Part shown: positions 30,550 through 40,088 of the stretch, piece by piece
How the letters are laid out: every line of letters starts with the position of its first letter
Numbering within the stretch: the stretch's first letter is position 1
Assembly (NCBI GenBank): GCA_017406405.1
Contig: JAFQYO010000016.1
Span: forward strand, 33,584-97,583
Length of the DNA stretch: 64,000 nucleotides
Origin: Candidatus Saccharimonadota bacterium
Lineage (GTDB): Bacteria; Patescibacteriota; Saccharimonadia; Saccharimonadales; Saccharimonadaceae
Direction: 5' to 3'
Notes under the pieces: generated by a model
Databases searched by the model: none
Seen by the model: the letters and a program-made list of their open reading frames with translations, nothing else
Told to the model about the DNA's origin: nothing
Made by a program: the position numbers and the translations under genes

Positions 30550-33500
30550 ATGTTAAAACCTTTGAAGAAGTTTAGTAAAAAAGCTAAGATTATTGCGCTA
30601 GTTTTGGCGATTTTTTTGGTTTCGGCGGGGTCGGCTTTTTTCCTTATGACCCGTGAAAAATGGGCTAAGGCGGCGATTGGTGGGACGGCGACGATTTCTT
30701 CGACTGGAGTAGTTTTTTCTTATGGCGGGACGACAACGCGGATTTATAGCGTGTCAGGAAACGCCGGGACATTTGAGGCGATGTGTGTTCAGCCGAGTAA
30801 GGGCGTGCCGGCTGGGACTGGGACGATTACGGAAGTTTCTGATTCTCGTTCGGGATATCAGAGCATGGTTCAGATTATGATTTTGACGGATGGTCGACAC
30901 GAAGGCGGTTCGGCGACTCCTTGGGGAGGATGGATGCAATCCGGATATGATTCTTGGGTGGATATTTTGACACAAATTGCTGGTTCTCACAGCGTAACAA
31001 ACGAGAATGACGCAGCTTTTGTTGTTGGACATATTATGGTTGGGTATTTGTATAACGGAGATACGAATGGGGTCGCAAATGTGACAGCGTTAAATAATTG
31101 GATTACGACAATAAATAATTATTATGCGGGCAATAGTATGTTCTCGCAGATGTATAAGTCCTATACGATGTATGTTGCGATACCTGACGACTCGACAAAG
31201 CAGACCGTGGGGTGGATTCAATATGAGGCGGCTCTTGCGAAGGTGAGGGTGAGGAAAGTCGATGAAAATGGAAATGGGTTAGCCGGAGCGACGATTGTGG
31301 TCGGGTCTTGGGATGGTACAGACGCGTATGGCGGGACAAGTACAACGAACTCAAACGGATATACTCAGTATTTTAGCGTGCCGGTCGGCGTTGTGATGAG
31401 TTATTATGAATCGGCACCTCCGAGCGGGTATCAGCTAAATAATAATACATATACTTATACTCCGAGCTCTACTGGGAAGCAGACGGCGACGACGGCGATT
31501 CCGAATACGCCGATCGCAAAAGGTGGGGTGAGTGTTCAGAAGACTGCGAACTATTATAATTTGGGGACAGGCCAGACGAGTTTGGAGGGGATTCAGTTTG
31601 GAGTGTATAGTAATTCGAGTTGTACGACGCTTGAGCATACTTTAACGCTTAACTCGAGCGGGTATGCGGCAAGTGGCGATTTGTGGTATGCGGGGACGAC
31701 GCATTATGTGAAGGAGATTGCTAGTACGGCGACGAGTCATGGATTTGTTGCAAATACGGAATGTAAGTCGTTTACGGTCGGGAGTAGTGGAGGAACAACT
31801 GCACTTAGTTTTACAAATAACGCGATTAGAGGCGGAATTAAAATTACGAAGACGCATAGTGTGTATGGTGGAAGTAATACTGCGTTTGCGGGGGTGAGCT
31901 TTAACATTAGAAATAGCTCAGGAACAATCGTGAAGACGATTACAACTAATGCGAGCGGGGTGGCATCGACCGGAGCGAACGATTTGATTTTTGATACGTA
32001 TACGGTCGAGGAGGTGAGTGGGACGGTAAACCAGGCGTTTACGGCAATTTCCAATATAACCGGAGTTGGTGTGAGTACGAACGGAACGATTGTTGATCTT
32101 GGGACGAAGAATAATGATTTTAAGGACCACCCGAGTTTGTCGACGGTCGCGAGGAATAGCAATTCGACGGCGGCAAGTCCAAGTAAAGATATCGAGATTT
32201 CTGAGACGGCTAGTATTACGGACGCGGTGAGCTTTGGGACAACGCTTCAGAGTAACTTGAGTTATAGGTTGGTTTCGACGCTGTACGAGGTGAGTTCGAG
32301 GACGCAGGTCGCGAGCGCGACTACAAGCGTGAGCGGGGGGAGCAGTAGCGTTGAGACCGTGTTTAGCAGCTTTAATTCTTCGAATTATATCGGAAAAACT
32401 TTGGCCGTTAAACAAGAGTTGCAGGTGCAGAATAATGGAAGCTGGTTGACACTTGCCGTGCATAACGCGGATTTGACTGATGCTAATGAAACTGTAAAGG
32501 TTAAGGAAATCGAGATTGATACGACGGCTTTGAGTGAACGAAGTTCGAACAATAAGACTTTGCTCGTCGGGAATGTGAAAGTTCTGGATACCGTAGAAAT
32601 AACAGGTTTGATTAAGGGCAGGAATTATTATGCAAAGGGGCAGCTGATTGATCAGAGTGGGAATGCGATAACTTTGACGAACGGAGATAGCGGAGATGCA
32701 ACAACTAAGACGCAAAGCATAAGTTATACCGGGACAACTGGCGCGAAATACACGATGCCGGCGATGGAGTTTTCTTTCGATTCTTCGAGTTATGCAGGAC
32801 AGAATATCGTCGTTTATCAGACATTGTATAGTAGTGATGGTACGACAGTGCTTCAGACGCATAAGGACGCGACAGATGCCGATCAGACCCTGAGAGTTTT
32901 GGTTCCGGAAATTTCAACGACGGCAACGAACAATGGGCCGGGGACCGAGACGAAGATGCTTAATGTCGGGAACACGAGCGTGAAGGATATTGTTAGCTAT
33001 AAATATCTTGCGGCCGGGACGACGTTTGTACTGAAGGGGGAGTTAATTAACAAAAGTACTGGGGCGAGAGTTGGAGATGTTCAAAGTGTGAGTTTTACGG
33101 CGACTGGGGAGGAAGGCACGACTTCGACGACGCCGATGATATTCCCTGTTAATACGGCTGATTTGTTTGTGCTTGGGGCGAGCGAACAGCCGAAGCTGGT
33201 TGTGTTTGAGAAATTATATCGCACAACAACTTCGACGACTGCTCTTGCGACGCACGAAGATTTGAATGACGCGGACCAGACGGTCGGTATTGTTACGCCG
33301 ACGCTCGAAACGACGGCGACGAATAATGGAAGCGGTGACGACGAAAAGATGCTTAATGTCGGAAATACGAGCGTAAGAGACACGGTCAGGTTTACTGGGT
33401 TGGTGCCGGGAGACACGTATACGTTAACGGGGACTTTAAGAAATCTTGATAATGGTGCGGCGGTTGTGAGCGGGCCGGTAACGGTAACGATTGCGCAGAG

Positions 33501-35556
33501 CGAAATAGACGCGGACGGAAGCGGAGAAAATAGCGCGATGGTGTTTGAACTTGATACGACTTTGTTGTTTGATTATACAAAAAATGAACAGGCAAAGTTA
33601 GTTGTATATGAGGGGTTGTTCTTTGGAGATAAACAGATAGGAAAACATGAAGATAATGACGATGCGGGACAGACTGTTCAGATTAGAGTTCCCGAGATTC
33701 AGACGAAAGCTGTCGATAAATACGGAGAAGAAGGTAAAGAGCAGTTAATTATGGTCGGAGATGCGACGGTAAAAGATACTATTAAGTACGAAGGATTGGT
33801 TGAGGGGGATTGGTATATGGTTATGGGGACATTGATGGACCCGGAGACTGGAGATATTTTGACAATAGATAATCAGTTTATTAGGAATAGTACTACGTTC
33901 AAGGCGGGTGAAAATGGCGAGGGTGAAGTAACTGTTGAGATAAACTTCGACACTACGAGATACCAAGGAAAGCATTATGTGGCGTTTGAGACGCTTTATC
34001 GGAGCCAAGATAAGCATGGAGACGGGAGAGTGCTTGCAAAACATGAAGACTGGAACGATGAGGGACAGACGGTGACTGTTAAGGTGACGAAAATTGGGAC
34101 GATTGCCAAGGACGGAACGGGGAGTGAGCCGGACGGAGACAACGTTGTGATGCCAGAAAAAGACCAAGTTATCGTCGATACCGTGAGTTATGAAGGGGTG
34201 ATGAGAGAGGAAACTTATACGTTAGTCGGGACGTTGGTCGATAAGGAGACCGGAGAACCGATTTTAGTGAATGGAGAGAAGATTACCGCGAGTACGACCT
34301 TTGATAGTCCGAGCAGGAAGGATTATGGCGAGATTGAGATGACGTTCACGTTTGACGCGAGCGAGATGCCTGGTCAAGAGATAGTTGTGTTTGAGGAGTT
34401 GTATAGGGGTGGAAGCGATGGGGATTTAACGGCAGAGCATAAAGACCTTGAGGACGCTAACCAATACATTAAGGTTAGGGAGAGGATTGGGACAATCGCG
34501 GCGGATTATATCGACGGAGACCAAAAACTCGGGGTTGGGAATGCAATAATTGTCGATACCGTAAAATATGAGGGGCTGAAGACTGGAAAGAGCTATGTCA
34601 TGGTCGGGACTTTGATGGACAAAAGTTCAGGAGAACCGGTTTATCTCGTTCAGAGATGTATAGAGAAACCTGAGAATACGGGAGAAGTTAATGACGGAGG
34701 AGATGAAGGAGAGAGCGAAGAATGTTTTGTGAGCAAGAGTGCAGTGGAGATAGCTCAATTTACGGTCGGAGAGGAAGATACTACCGGAGGCGGAGAGACG
34801 GAAGGAACGACCGGAACAGTTAAATTGTATTTTGGAGTGAACACTAGGGACCTTGCCGGGAGAAAGTTGGTTGTATTCGAAACACTTTATACTGCTGAGG
34901 AATATGAAAAATTAGTCGAGGGGGAGGATGCAGAACCCGTAATCAGTCACGAAGATTTGGAAGATGAGGGCCAGACTGTCGAAGTAAGCAAACCGAGAAT
35001 AGCTACGACGGCGATTGATAAGATCGATGATGACAAGGAGCTTAGTGCTAATAGTGTGGTCGTAGTAAGCGATAAGGTTCAGTACGAAGGATTGATCGCT
35101 GGGACAAAGTATAAACTCAAGGGAGTTTTGATGGATAAGAGCACAGGGAGAGTGGTTGAGTTCCAGGAAGAGAGTGAGACGGAGCAAGAACTTGAGTTCG
35201 TCGCTCGGGGGGATTCAGGAATTGTTGAGCTTGATTTTCAGATAAATACGGAGGGGATGAGCGGAACGGAGATTGTGGTGTTTGAGAAGTTATATACCGA
35301 AGACGTGAAGACTGAAGATGGTGAGGAATTTGAGGTCGAGGAGACCGAGATTGCTGAACATGAAGATATAAACGATAATAACCAGACGGTTTGGGTTAAG
35401 GTGATTGCTGATACTCCGGACACGGGGCTTTTCTCGAAGCAGTTAGAAGGCGCGAAGAAGAGCGGGGCGGTCATCGCGATTGTTGAGATAGTGATTTTGA
35501 GTACGGTAGGAGTGGTCGGGGTTAGAGTCACCCGAAGAAAGAAGTTCGGGTTTTAA
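30550..35556 (+). CDS. Giant surface adhesin: thioester-like domain, SpaA-like domains, eight VaFE repeats, LPXTG-like anchor
   Basis: 1668 aa. A signal-anchor (AKIIALVLAIFLVSAGSAFF) comes first. A domain follows with FEAMCVQPSK, whose Cys plus later Gln residues resemble Gram-positive thioester adhesion domains. Then there are about three SpaA/prealbumin-like domains (VRKVDENGNGLAGATI; VSVQKTANYYN; IKITKTHSVYGG). Eight repeats of about 110-150 residues follow, each with a DTV.YEGL start and ending in an HEDLNDADQTV-type box: the VaFE pattern, with Lys/Asn/Glu placement for isopeptide bonds. The end is DTPDTGLF, a hydrophobic span and RRKKFGF, a sortase-type anchor with a PDTG variant. Likely function is host-cell attachment; this is inferred from architecture. 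Confidence 0.9.
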   Translation: MLKPLKKFSKKAKIIALVLAIFLVSAGSAFFLMTREKWAKAAIGGTATISSTGVVFSYGGTTTRIYSVSGNAGTFEAMCVQPSKGVPAGTGTITEVSDSRSGYQSMVQIMILTDGRHEGGSATPWGGWMQSGYDSWVDILTQIAGSHSVTNENDAAFVVGHIMVGYLYNGDTNGVANVTALNNWITTINNYYAGNSMFSQMYKSYTMYVAIPDDSTKQTVGWIQYEAALAKVRVRKVDENGNGLAGATIVVGSWDGTDAYGGTSTTNSNGYTQYFSVPVGVVMSYYESAPPSGYQLNNNTYTYTPSSTGKQTATTAIPNTPIAKGGVSVQKTANYYNLGTGQTSLEGIQFGVYSNSSCTTLEHTLTLNSSGYAASGDLWYAGTTHYVKEIASTATSHGFVANTECKSFTVGSSGGTTALSFTNNAIRGGIKITKTHSVYGGSNTAFAGVSFNIRNSSGTIVKTITTNASGVASTGANDLIFDTYTVEEVSGTVNQAFTAISNITGVGVSTNGTIVDLGTKNNDFKDHPSLSTVARNSNSTAASPSKDIEISETASITDAVSFGTTLQSNLSYRLVSTLYEVSSRTQVASATTSVSGGSSSVETVFSSFNSSNYIGKTLAVKQELQVQNNGSWLTLAVHNADLTDANETVKVKEIEIDTTALSERSSNNKTLLVGNVKVLDTVEITGLIKGRNYYAKGQLIDQSGNAITLTNGDSGDATTKTQSISYTGTTGAKYTMPAMEFSFDSSSYAGQNIVVYQTLYSSDGTTVLQTHKDATDADQTLRVLVPEISTTATNNGPGTETKMLNVGNTSVKDIVSYKYLAAGTTFVLKGELINKSTGARVGDVQSVSFTATGEEGTTSTTPMIFPVNTADLFVLGASEQPKLVVFEKLYRTTTSTTALATHEDLNDADQTVGIVTPTLETTATNNGSGDDEKMLNVGNTSVRDTVRFTGLVPGDTYTLTGTLRNLDNGAAVVSGPVTVTIAQSEIDADGSGENSAMVFELDTTLLFDYTKNEQAKLVVYEGLFFGDKQIGKHEDNDDAGQTVQIRVPEIQTKAVDKYGEEGKEQLIMVGDATVKDTIKYEGLVEGDWYMVMGTLMDPETGDILTIDNQFIRNSTTFKAGENGEGEVTVEINFDTTRYQGKHYVAFETLYRSQDKHGDGRVLAKHEDWNDEGQTVTVKVTKIGTIAKDGTGSEPDGDNVVMPEKDQVIVDTVSYEGVMREETYTLVGTLVDKETGEPILVNGEKITASTTFDSPSRKDYGEIEMTFTFDASEMPGQEIVVFEELYRGGSDGDLTAEHKDLEDANQYIKVRERIGTIAADYIDGDQKLGVGNAIIVDTVKYEGLKTGKSYVMVGTLMDKSSGEPVYLVQRCIEKPENTGEVNDGGDEGESEECFVSKSAVEIAQFTVGEEDTTGGGETEGTTGTVKLYFGVNTRDLAGRKLVVFETLYTAEEYEKLVEGEDAEPVISHEDLEDEGQTVEVSKPRIATTAIDKIDDDKELSANSVVVVSDKVQYEGLIAGTKYKLKGVLMDKSTGRVVEFQEESETEQELEFVARGDSGIVELDFQINTEGMSGTEIVVFEKLYTEDVKTEDGEEFEVEETEIAEHEDINDNNQTVWVKVIADTPDTGLFSKQLEGAKKSGAVIAIVEIVILSTVGVVGVRVTRRKKFGF

Positions 35557-36875
35557 GCTAACTTAGATTTGTCGTCGCGGAACGAAAACATGATGGGCGT
35601 TCCGACGAATGGATAGACTTCACGGATTTTGTTTTCTAGAAAGCGTTTCCAGGACCAATGAAGCGTGGAAAGGCCGTGACCATGAACAACGAACCATGGC
35701 GGGCAAACGTCCGTCTGGACAATGTATTTTGGCTTTGGGCGGGTGTTGTTTAGGCCGGCTGGAGTGTGGGATATAATGGCATCGTTTAGGATTTTGTTTA
35801 GATCGGTGGTTTTTATTGTCGTGTGGCGGGTTTGGTCGATTTCTAACGCAAGGTCGGGGAGTTTCATGATGTTTGAGCCGGTCAAAGAAGAAGTTAAAAG
35901 AACGGGGGCGTAGGGGATGAAGTTGTAATCGTATTCGAGCTCGTCGAGGATCTTGTTGGTGTCTTTAGCTAGGTCGGTTTTTGCCAGAACGACAATAATT
36001 CCCTTCCCGGCTTTGGTGATTTCTCCGGCGAGGGATTGGTCAAGCTTTGAGTGGGGTTCGGTCGCATCGATAAGAAGGGCGCAGACATCGGCTTCTTCTA
36101 TAGCGGCGAGGGTGCGGAGGGCGGAGAATTTTTCTATGCCCACTTCGCGACGGCCGGGTTTTCTCAGGCCGGCGGTGTCAAGGATTTCTAGAGAGCGAGA
36201 TTTATAACGGATTTTTACGCGGTTTATATCGCGGGTCGTTCCCTGACGGGACGAGACGATAGCTTGTTGCTTTTTTGCGAGGGCATTAAAGAGGCTGGAC
36301 TTGCCTACGTTCGGGCGACCGATAAGAGCGAGCGTAAGAGAAGGTTCGGAAGGAGCTTCAGTAGAGGAAGTCGATGCGATTTTTGATGAAACTTCGTTTT
36401 TTATCGAGGATTTTAGGTCTTTGATTCCCTGGCCGGTCGTCGCGGAGGTGCGAAAAGTCGAGGCGGGATTTATTCCGAGCGAGCGGAATTCGTAATCGGG
36501 GAGAGAGGTACCGAGATCGGATTTGTTCAGAACGAGAAAAACAGGTTTTTTCGACTTTAGGGCCATTTTTGCGATTCTTTTGTCTTTTTCCGAGGGAAAA
36601 AGAGCGGAATCGAGAGTAAGAAGAATGAGGTCAGCGGAAGAAATTGCGTCGGAAATTTGGTCTTGGATCGAGGCTTCGAAAGAATCTTCGGGGTTTTTAA
36701 GGCCGGCGGTGTCAATAAGGAGAAAACAATCGTCGATTTTTGCGGAGACGTTGTCACGGGTCGTCCCCTCTTCGCGTGCGACAATAGCGATATTTTTCTT
36801 CGCGAGACGGTTAAGAAGGCTAGACTTACCAGCGTTAGTTTGGCCGATTAGAGCGACGATTGGAAGATGTTTCAT
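35553..36875 (-). CDS. der: Ribosome-assembly GTPase Der (EngA)
   Basis: 440 aa, normal for Der. Two tandem G domains: the first has GQTNAGKSSLLNRL (GxxxxGKS), DTAGL and NKSD; the second (about 180) has GRPNVGKSSLFNAL, DTAGLRKPGRREVGIEKFS and KTDL. The C-terminal KH-like domain ends with FVGTPIMFSFRDDKS. The essential protein matures the 50S subunit. The 3' end overlaps the surface-protein gene by 4 bp, convergent. A -10 TATAAT at 36882-36887, six bases upstream of the ATG, gives a leaderless start. Confidence 0.96.
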   Translation of the reverse strand: MKHLPIVALIGQTNAGKSSLLNRLAKKNIAIVAREEGTTRDNVSAKIDDCFLLIDTAGLKNPEDSFEASIQDQISDAISSADLILLTLDSALFPSEKDKRIAKMALKSKKPVFLVLNKSDLGTSLPDYEFRSLGINPASTFRTSATTGQGIKDLKSSIKNEVSSKIASTSSTEAPSEPSLTLALIGRPNVGKSSLFNALAKKQQAIVSSRQGTTRDINRVKIRYKSRSLEILDTAGLRKPGRREVGIEKFSALRTLAAIEEADVCALLIDATEPHSKLDQSLAGEITKAGKGIIVVLAKTDLAKDTNKILDELEYDYNFIPYAPVLLTSSLTGSNIMKLPDLALEIDQTRHTTIKTTDLNKILNDAIISHTPAGLNNTRPKPKYIVQTDVCPPWFVVHGHGLSTLHWSWKRFLENKIREVYPFVGTPIMFSFRDDKSKLA

Positions 36876-36881
36876 ATGTTT

Positions 36882-36887
36882 ATTATA
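36882..36887 (-). promoter_or_regulatory. -10 box of leaderless der promoter
   Basis: Minus-strand TATAAT at 36882-36887, six bases before the der ATG. Confidence 0.65.
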
Positions 36888-36917
36888 ACATAATTCTAAA
36901 GAAAAAGCATATTTTTA

Positions 36918-36946
36918 TTGCTGAGGCGGAGAAGATATGCTATAAT
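36918..36946 (+). promoter_or_regulatory. tRNA-Glu promoter
   Basis: TTGCTG at 36918-36923, 17 bp, perfect TATAAT at 36941-36946; the tRNA begins 14 bases later. Confidence 0.75.
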
Positions 36947-36960
36947 AGGCGATGTGTAGT

Positions 36961-37037
36961 GGTTCCGTCGTCTAGTGGTCCAGGACGTCTGGTTCTCATC
37001 CAGAAAATCGCGGGTTCGACTCCCGCCGGAATCACCA
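36961..37037 (+). tRNA. tRNA-Glu (anticodon CTC), CCA encoded
   Basis: Full cloverleaf. The acceptor GGTTCCG pairs with CGGAATC (one G-U), discriminator A (37034) and encoded CCA (37035-37037). The anticodon stem TCTGG/CCAGA encloses TTCTCAT, giving anticodon CUC for GAG codons. The T arm GCGGGTTCGACTCCCGC is canonical. It supplies the substrate of the GltX encoded 1.4 kb downstream, although that gene is on the other strand. Confidence 0.96.
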
Positions 37038-37048
37038 AATTTAGGGTT

Positions 37049-37075
37049 TCTAGCGCGTTTAGGGCGCTTTTTTTA
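37049..37075 (+). terminator. tRNA-Glu terminator
   Basis: AGCGC (37052-37056) pairs with GCGCT (37064-37068), followed by a run of seven T. Confidence 0.75.
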
Positions 37076-37091
37076 TCATCGTACTGGAAGT

Positions 37092-38462
37092 TTAGTATTG
37101 GACGAGTCCGTAGGCCGGGACGGCGGAAATCCAGGTTTGGCCGGGAGCGAGGGAGATTTCTTCTCCGGATTCGTTTCGGAAGATGATTTGAGAAGAAGGG
37201 GAGGACTTTTCCCAGGTTCCTTTTATTACGCCGCCGTTTTGGAAGACGTAAGCGTCGCCGGCACCAATCGAGGAGATGTCTTCGTGGTAGTTGTCGTAGG
37301 CGGCTTTGGTTTCTTGGACGACCATAGCGATAACAACAGAAGGAGAAAGTTGTCTCAGAGAGCAGCTCGTTTCAGGGGTGATTTCGCCGCCCTGGCCGGT
37401 GCAATCGTAAACTTCGTGAGGCAAACCAGTTTCGTAGCTGCGGCGGTAGGTGTTTGTCTCGGAATCATAATCAAAAACAGGGTTAAAGTTCGGAATGTTT
37501 CCGAAACGGAAGGAGAAATGGTCGATTTTCGGGCGGAGCTCATCTGTGTTTCCGTCGGCGGGTTTGTCGATTTTTAAAGGATGGACAGCTTGGAGGTCGA
37601 CGCGGTTTTTAAGGGATTCGTCGGGCTTGAAGCGCGGGAAGGATTTTATGTCGGAGGTTAAATAGCCCTTAGAGTCGTTGAAGGCTTTCAGAAGGTCGCC
37701 GGAGGTGAAGAGGTTGTTCCAGAGGCGGTTTAAGTTTGCGTTCGCGTTTGTGCGCCACATGTAAGAATAATCTTCGGAGAGGTCGCGAGCGTTATAGGTT
37801 TTTAAGGCGGCGATGGCGTCATCGGCGCCGCCAGCATGGACGACAGTGCAATCGAACGGCATATCCCAGTTCAAATAATAGATTCTAAGGGAGCGAATCG
37901 GGCCGATTACGGCGGGGGGATTTTGGAAAATGGCGGCGAAGCGCGTGATGCCGGACTCGGCGATTGCTTCGAAGACGATTTTTGCGTCGGTCAGGCCGGC
38001 TTGAGGGCGAGCGCCGTCAACGCCGTTCGGGACTTGGACGCAGTAAGTCGGGGAGGAATCTTCCGCCTCAGAGGAAATCGGCTCTCCGGAAAGACGAGAG
38101 AAATATTTCGGGGTTTCTTCTTTTTTAGAGGTTTCTGGCTCGGGGGTGAAAGAAGTGGACTGGGATGTGTCGACTTCGGGCTCACGGGAGGGTTTATAAA
38201 CGAGGAAGTAATAAGCGGCGGCGCCCCCACCAAGTAATAAGAAGATGGCAATGACGGAGAAAATAATGAGCTTTTTCTTGTTTTTCTTTTTCTTTGCGAC
38301 GGTTTCGTCGGTTTCGACGGGCTCAGGCGGAAGGGACAGGTTTTCAGCGCGTTTTTTCGCGATTTTTTCGGCGAGTTCAGCGGCAGCCGCGGCTTCGTCG
38401 GAGGACGGCAAAGGCGAATCGGCGCTTTTTGAATTATTCTGCATATGTTTATTGTTGCACAA
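37092..38462 (-). CDS. DUF3048 (YerB-like) membrane-anchored extracellular protein
   Basis: 456 aa. A long charged cytoplasmic N-terminus (about 1-65, rich in Ala/Glu/Lys) is followed by one span (LIIFSVIAIFLLLGGGAAAYYFLV) and a Ser/Glu/Pro-rich linker. The extracellular DUF3048 domain starts near 120 (SPTYCVQVPNGVDGARPQAGLTDAKIVFE split by position) with the family signatures ARPQAGL, FEAIAESGITRFAAIFQ, GPIRSLRIYYL and VHAGGADDA, and a C-terminal half with WEKSSPSSQIIF. The role of DUF3048 is not established; it is common in Firmicutes and CPR as a secreted lipoprotein. Its 3' end runs to just after the tRNA terminator. Confidence 0.88.
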   Translation of the reverse strand: MCNNKHMQNNSKSADSPLPSSDEAAAAAELAEKIAKKRAENLSLPPEPVETDETVAKKKKNKKKLIIFSVIAIFLLLGGGAAAYYFLVYKPSREPEVDTSQSTSFTPEPETSKKEETPKYFSRLSGEPISSEAEDSSPTYCVQVPNGVDGARPQAGLTDAKIVFEAIAESGITRFAAIFQNPPAVIGPIRSLRIYYLNWDMPFDCTVVHAGGADDAIAALKTYNARDLSEDYSYMWRTNANANLNRLWNNLFTSGDLLKAFNDSKGYLTSDIKSFPRFKPDESLKNRVDLQAVHPLKIDKPADGNTDELRPKIDHFSFRFGNIPNFNPVFDYDSETNTYRRSYETGLPHEVYDCTGQGGEITPETSCSLRQLSPSVVIAMVVQETKAAYDNYHEDISSIGAGDAYVFQNGGVIKGTWEKSSPSSQIIFRNESGEEISLAPGQTWISAVPAYGLVQY

Positions 38463-38482
38463 AAATGAAGATGTTTCAAGAC

Positions 38483-39976
38483 CTATTCGCCATCAAGCAA
38501 GAGGGAGGATTTTGCAGCGCGAAGACGAGCGAGCGTTGTCTCTCGGCCGAGAACAGAAAGCGTTAAATCGAGCGCCGGCGAAAAAGGAGCGAAAGAAACA
38601 GCAATTCGAATCAAGGAGAACAATTCGGCGGGCTTTCGACCGGTTTTTTCGAGAAGAGAGTTTAAGACGGTTTTTAAGTTTTCTTCTGTCCATGAAGAAT
38701 CGTCGAGGGTTTCGAGGTCGGAAAGCGACGTTTCGAGCAAGGCTTCGAGGTCGGATTCGGAAAGTCCAGCTTTTTTTAGGAATTTGTTTTCGAGAATCAT
38801 TTCGGGGAGTATTTTCGGGTCCGAGAAGAAGTAATCGGTCATTTCGCGGAGGTCGGAAAGGGTTTTTAAGCGGTCGTAGATAATAGCGAGGACGCGTTTT
38901 TTATAGTCGTCTTCATAAGCATCGGCGCTTTTAGGCCAAAAGCCCAGCGTTCGGGGAAAAAATTCGTCAATTCCCTGTTCGGTTACGAGTTTTCTAATCC
39001 ATTGGCCGTTCATCCAAAGGAGTTTTGTTTCGTCAAAACGGGCGCCGGAATTTTGGATTCGGGAGATGGAAAACTTTTCGAGAAGTTCGGATTTTGAATA
39101 TATTTCTTGTTCGGTTCCGTCGTTCCAGCCAAGGCAGGCTAGGTAGTTTAGCATGGCTTCCGGAAGGATGCCGCCGGCGCGATATTCGGTCACGGATTTT
39201 GCACCGTCGCGCTTTCCGAGCTTTTTATTGCCCGTAGGAGCGAGGATATGAGGCAGAGACACAAGTAGAGGCCTTTCAATGTCAAAAGCCTCGTAGAGGG
39301 CCAAATAATTGGGTGTGGAGGGCAAATATTCGACGCCGCGAGCTACCATGTTCACATTCATAAGAAAATCGTCGACAATGTGGGCGAAATTGTAAGTCGG
39401 GAGGCCGTCTTTTTTAATCAGAATAATGTCGTCCTGGACTTCGGGGCCAGCGGAAAGATCGCCCATGACTTCGTCATGCCAAGAACGAGGTTTTGGGTCG
39501 GCTTTGAAGCGAATGGGAGCACCTTTTTGCCAGAGGCTGATGATTCCTGCGGGGGAGAGATCGGCTTCTTTAGGACGGTGATTACGGTAAAGATACGGAA
39601 TCTTTTTTGCGTTGTCTTCGTCGCGGTATTTTTGAATGGTCTCAGGATCGGTCGGGTCGGCGTAGGCGCGGCCTTTGAAGATAAGCTTTTTTGCCCAATC
39701 TTGGTAGATGTCTTTGCGCTCAGTCTGGAAGTAAGGACCGTTTTCTCCGCCGACTTCGGGGCCTTCGTCCCATTCGAGGCCGAGCCAACGAAGGGTTTCC
39801 ATGATTAGCTCGGTCGCTCCTTCGACGTAGCGGGCTTGGTCAGTGTCTTCAATGCGGAGGATAAACTTTCCGTCGGTTTGACGAGCGGCGAGATAAGGAT
39901 AAATTGCGCTTCGGACGTTGCCGATATGAATGTAGCCCGTCGGGGAGGGGGCGAAACGTGTAATAATTTCCTTCAT
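38483..39976 (-). CDS. gltX: Glutamyl-tRNA synthetase
   Basis: 497 aa from the ATG at 39976, giving MKEIITRFAPSPTGYIHIGN; a longer frame from 40024 adds 16 unrelated residues. The class I HIGH motif is present as YIHIGN, the KMSKS motif as KKLGKRDG. The RIEDTDQARYVEGATE block, GLEWDEGPEVGG and the DDFLMNVNMVARGVEYLPSTPNY region are typical. The protein charges tRNA-Glu, and in bacteria lacking GlnRS also tRNA-Gln; which applies here is not visible in the window. The start has CATAAT seven bases upstream as a possible leaderless -10. Confidence 0.95.
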   Translation of the reverse strand: MKEIITRFAPSPTGYIHIGNVRSAIYPYLAARQTDGKFILRIEDTDQARYVEGATELIMETLRWLGLEWDEGPEVGGENGPYFQTERKDIYQDWAKKLIFKGRAYADPTDPETIQKYRDEDNAKKIPYLYRNHRPKEADLSPAGIISLWQKGAPIRFKADPKPRSWHDEVMGDLSAGPEVQDDIILIKKDGLPTYNFAHIVDDFLMNVNMVARGVEYLPSTPNYLALYEAFDIERPLLVSLPHILAPTGNKKLGKRDGAKSVTEYRAGGILPEAMLNYLACLGWNDGTEQEIYSKSELLEKFSISRIQNSGARFDETKLLWMNGQWIRKLVTEQGIDEFFPRTLGFWPKSADAYEDDYKKRVLAIIYDRLKTLSDLREMTDYFFSDPKILPEMILENKFLKKAGLSESDLEALLETSLSDLETLDDSSWTEENLKTVLNSLLEKTGRKPAELFSLIRIAVSFAPFSPALDLTLSVLGRETTLARLRAAKSSLLLDGE

Positions 39977-40014
39977 GTAATTTATTATGTCTAAAAAATG
40001 AAAAAAGTCAATCC

Positions 40015-40043
40015 TTGCGAGCACGAGCGTTAAAAAGTATAAT
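40015..40043 (+). promoter_or_regulatory. Promoter of the FISUMP surface protein
   Basis: TTGCGA (40015-40020), 17 bp, TATAAT (40038-40043). Leader of about 39 nt to ATG 40089; no clear Shine-Dalgarno. Confidence 0.65.
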
Positions 40044-40088
40044 TAAACTGTAGCGGTTTTGTACCGTCTACGAGTGTGTGTAAAAAAA

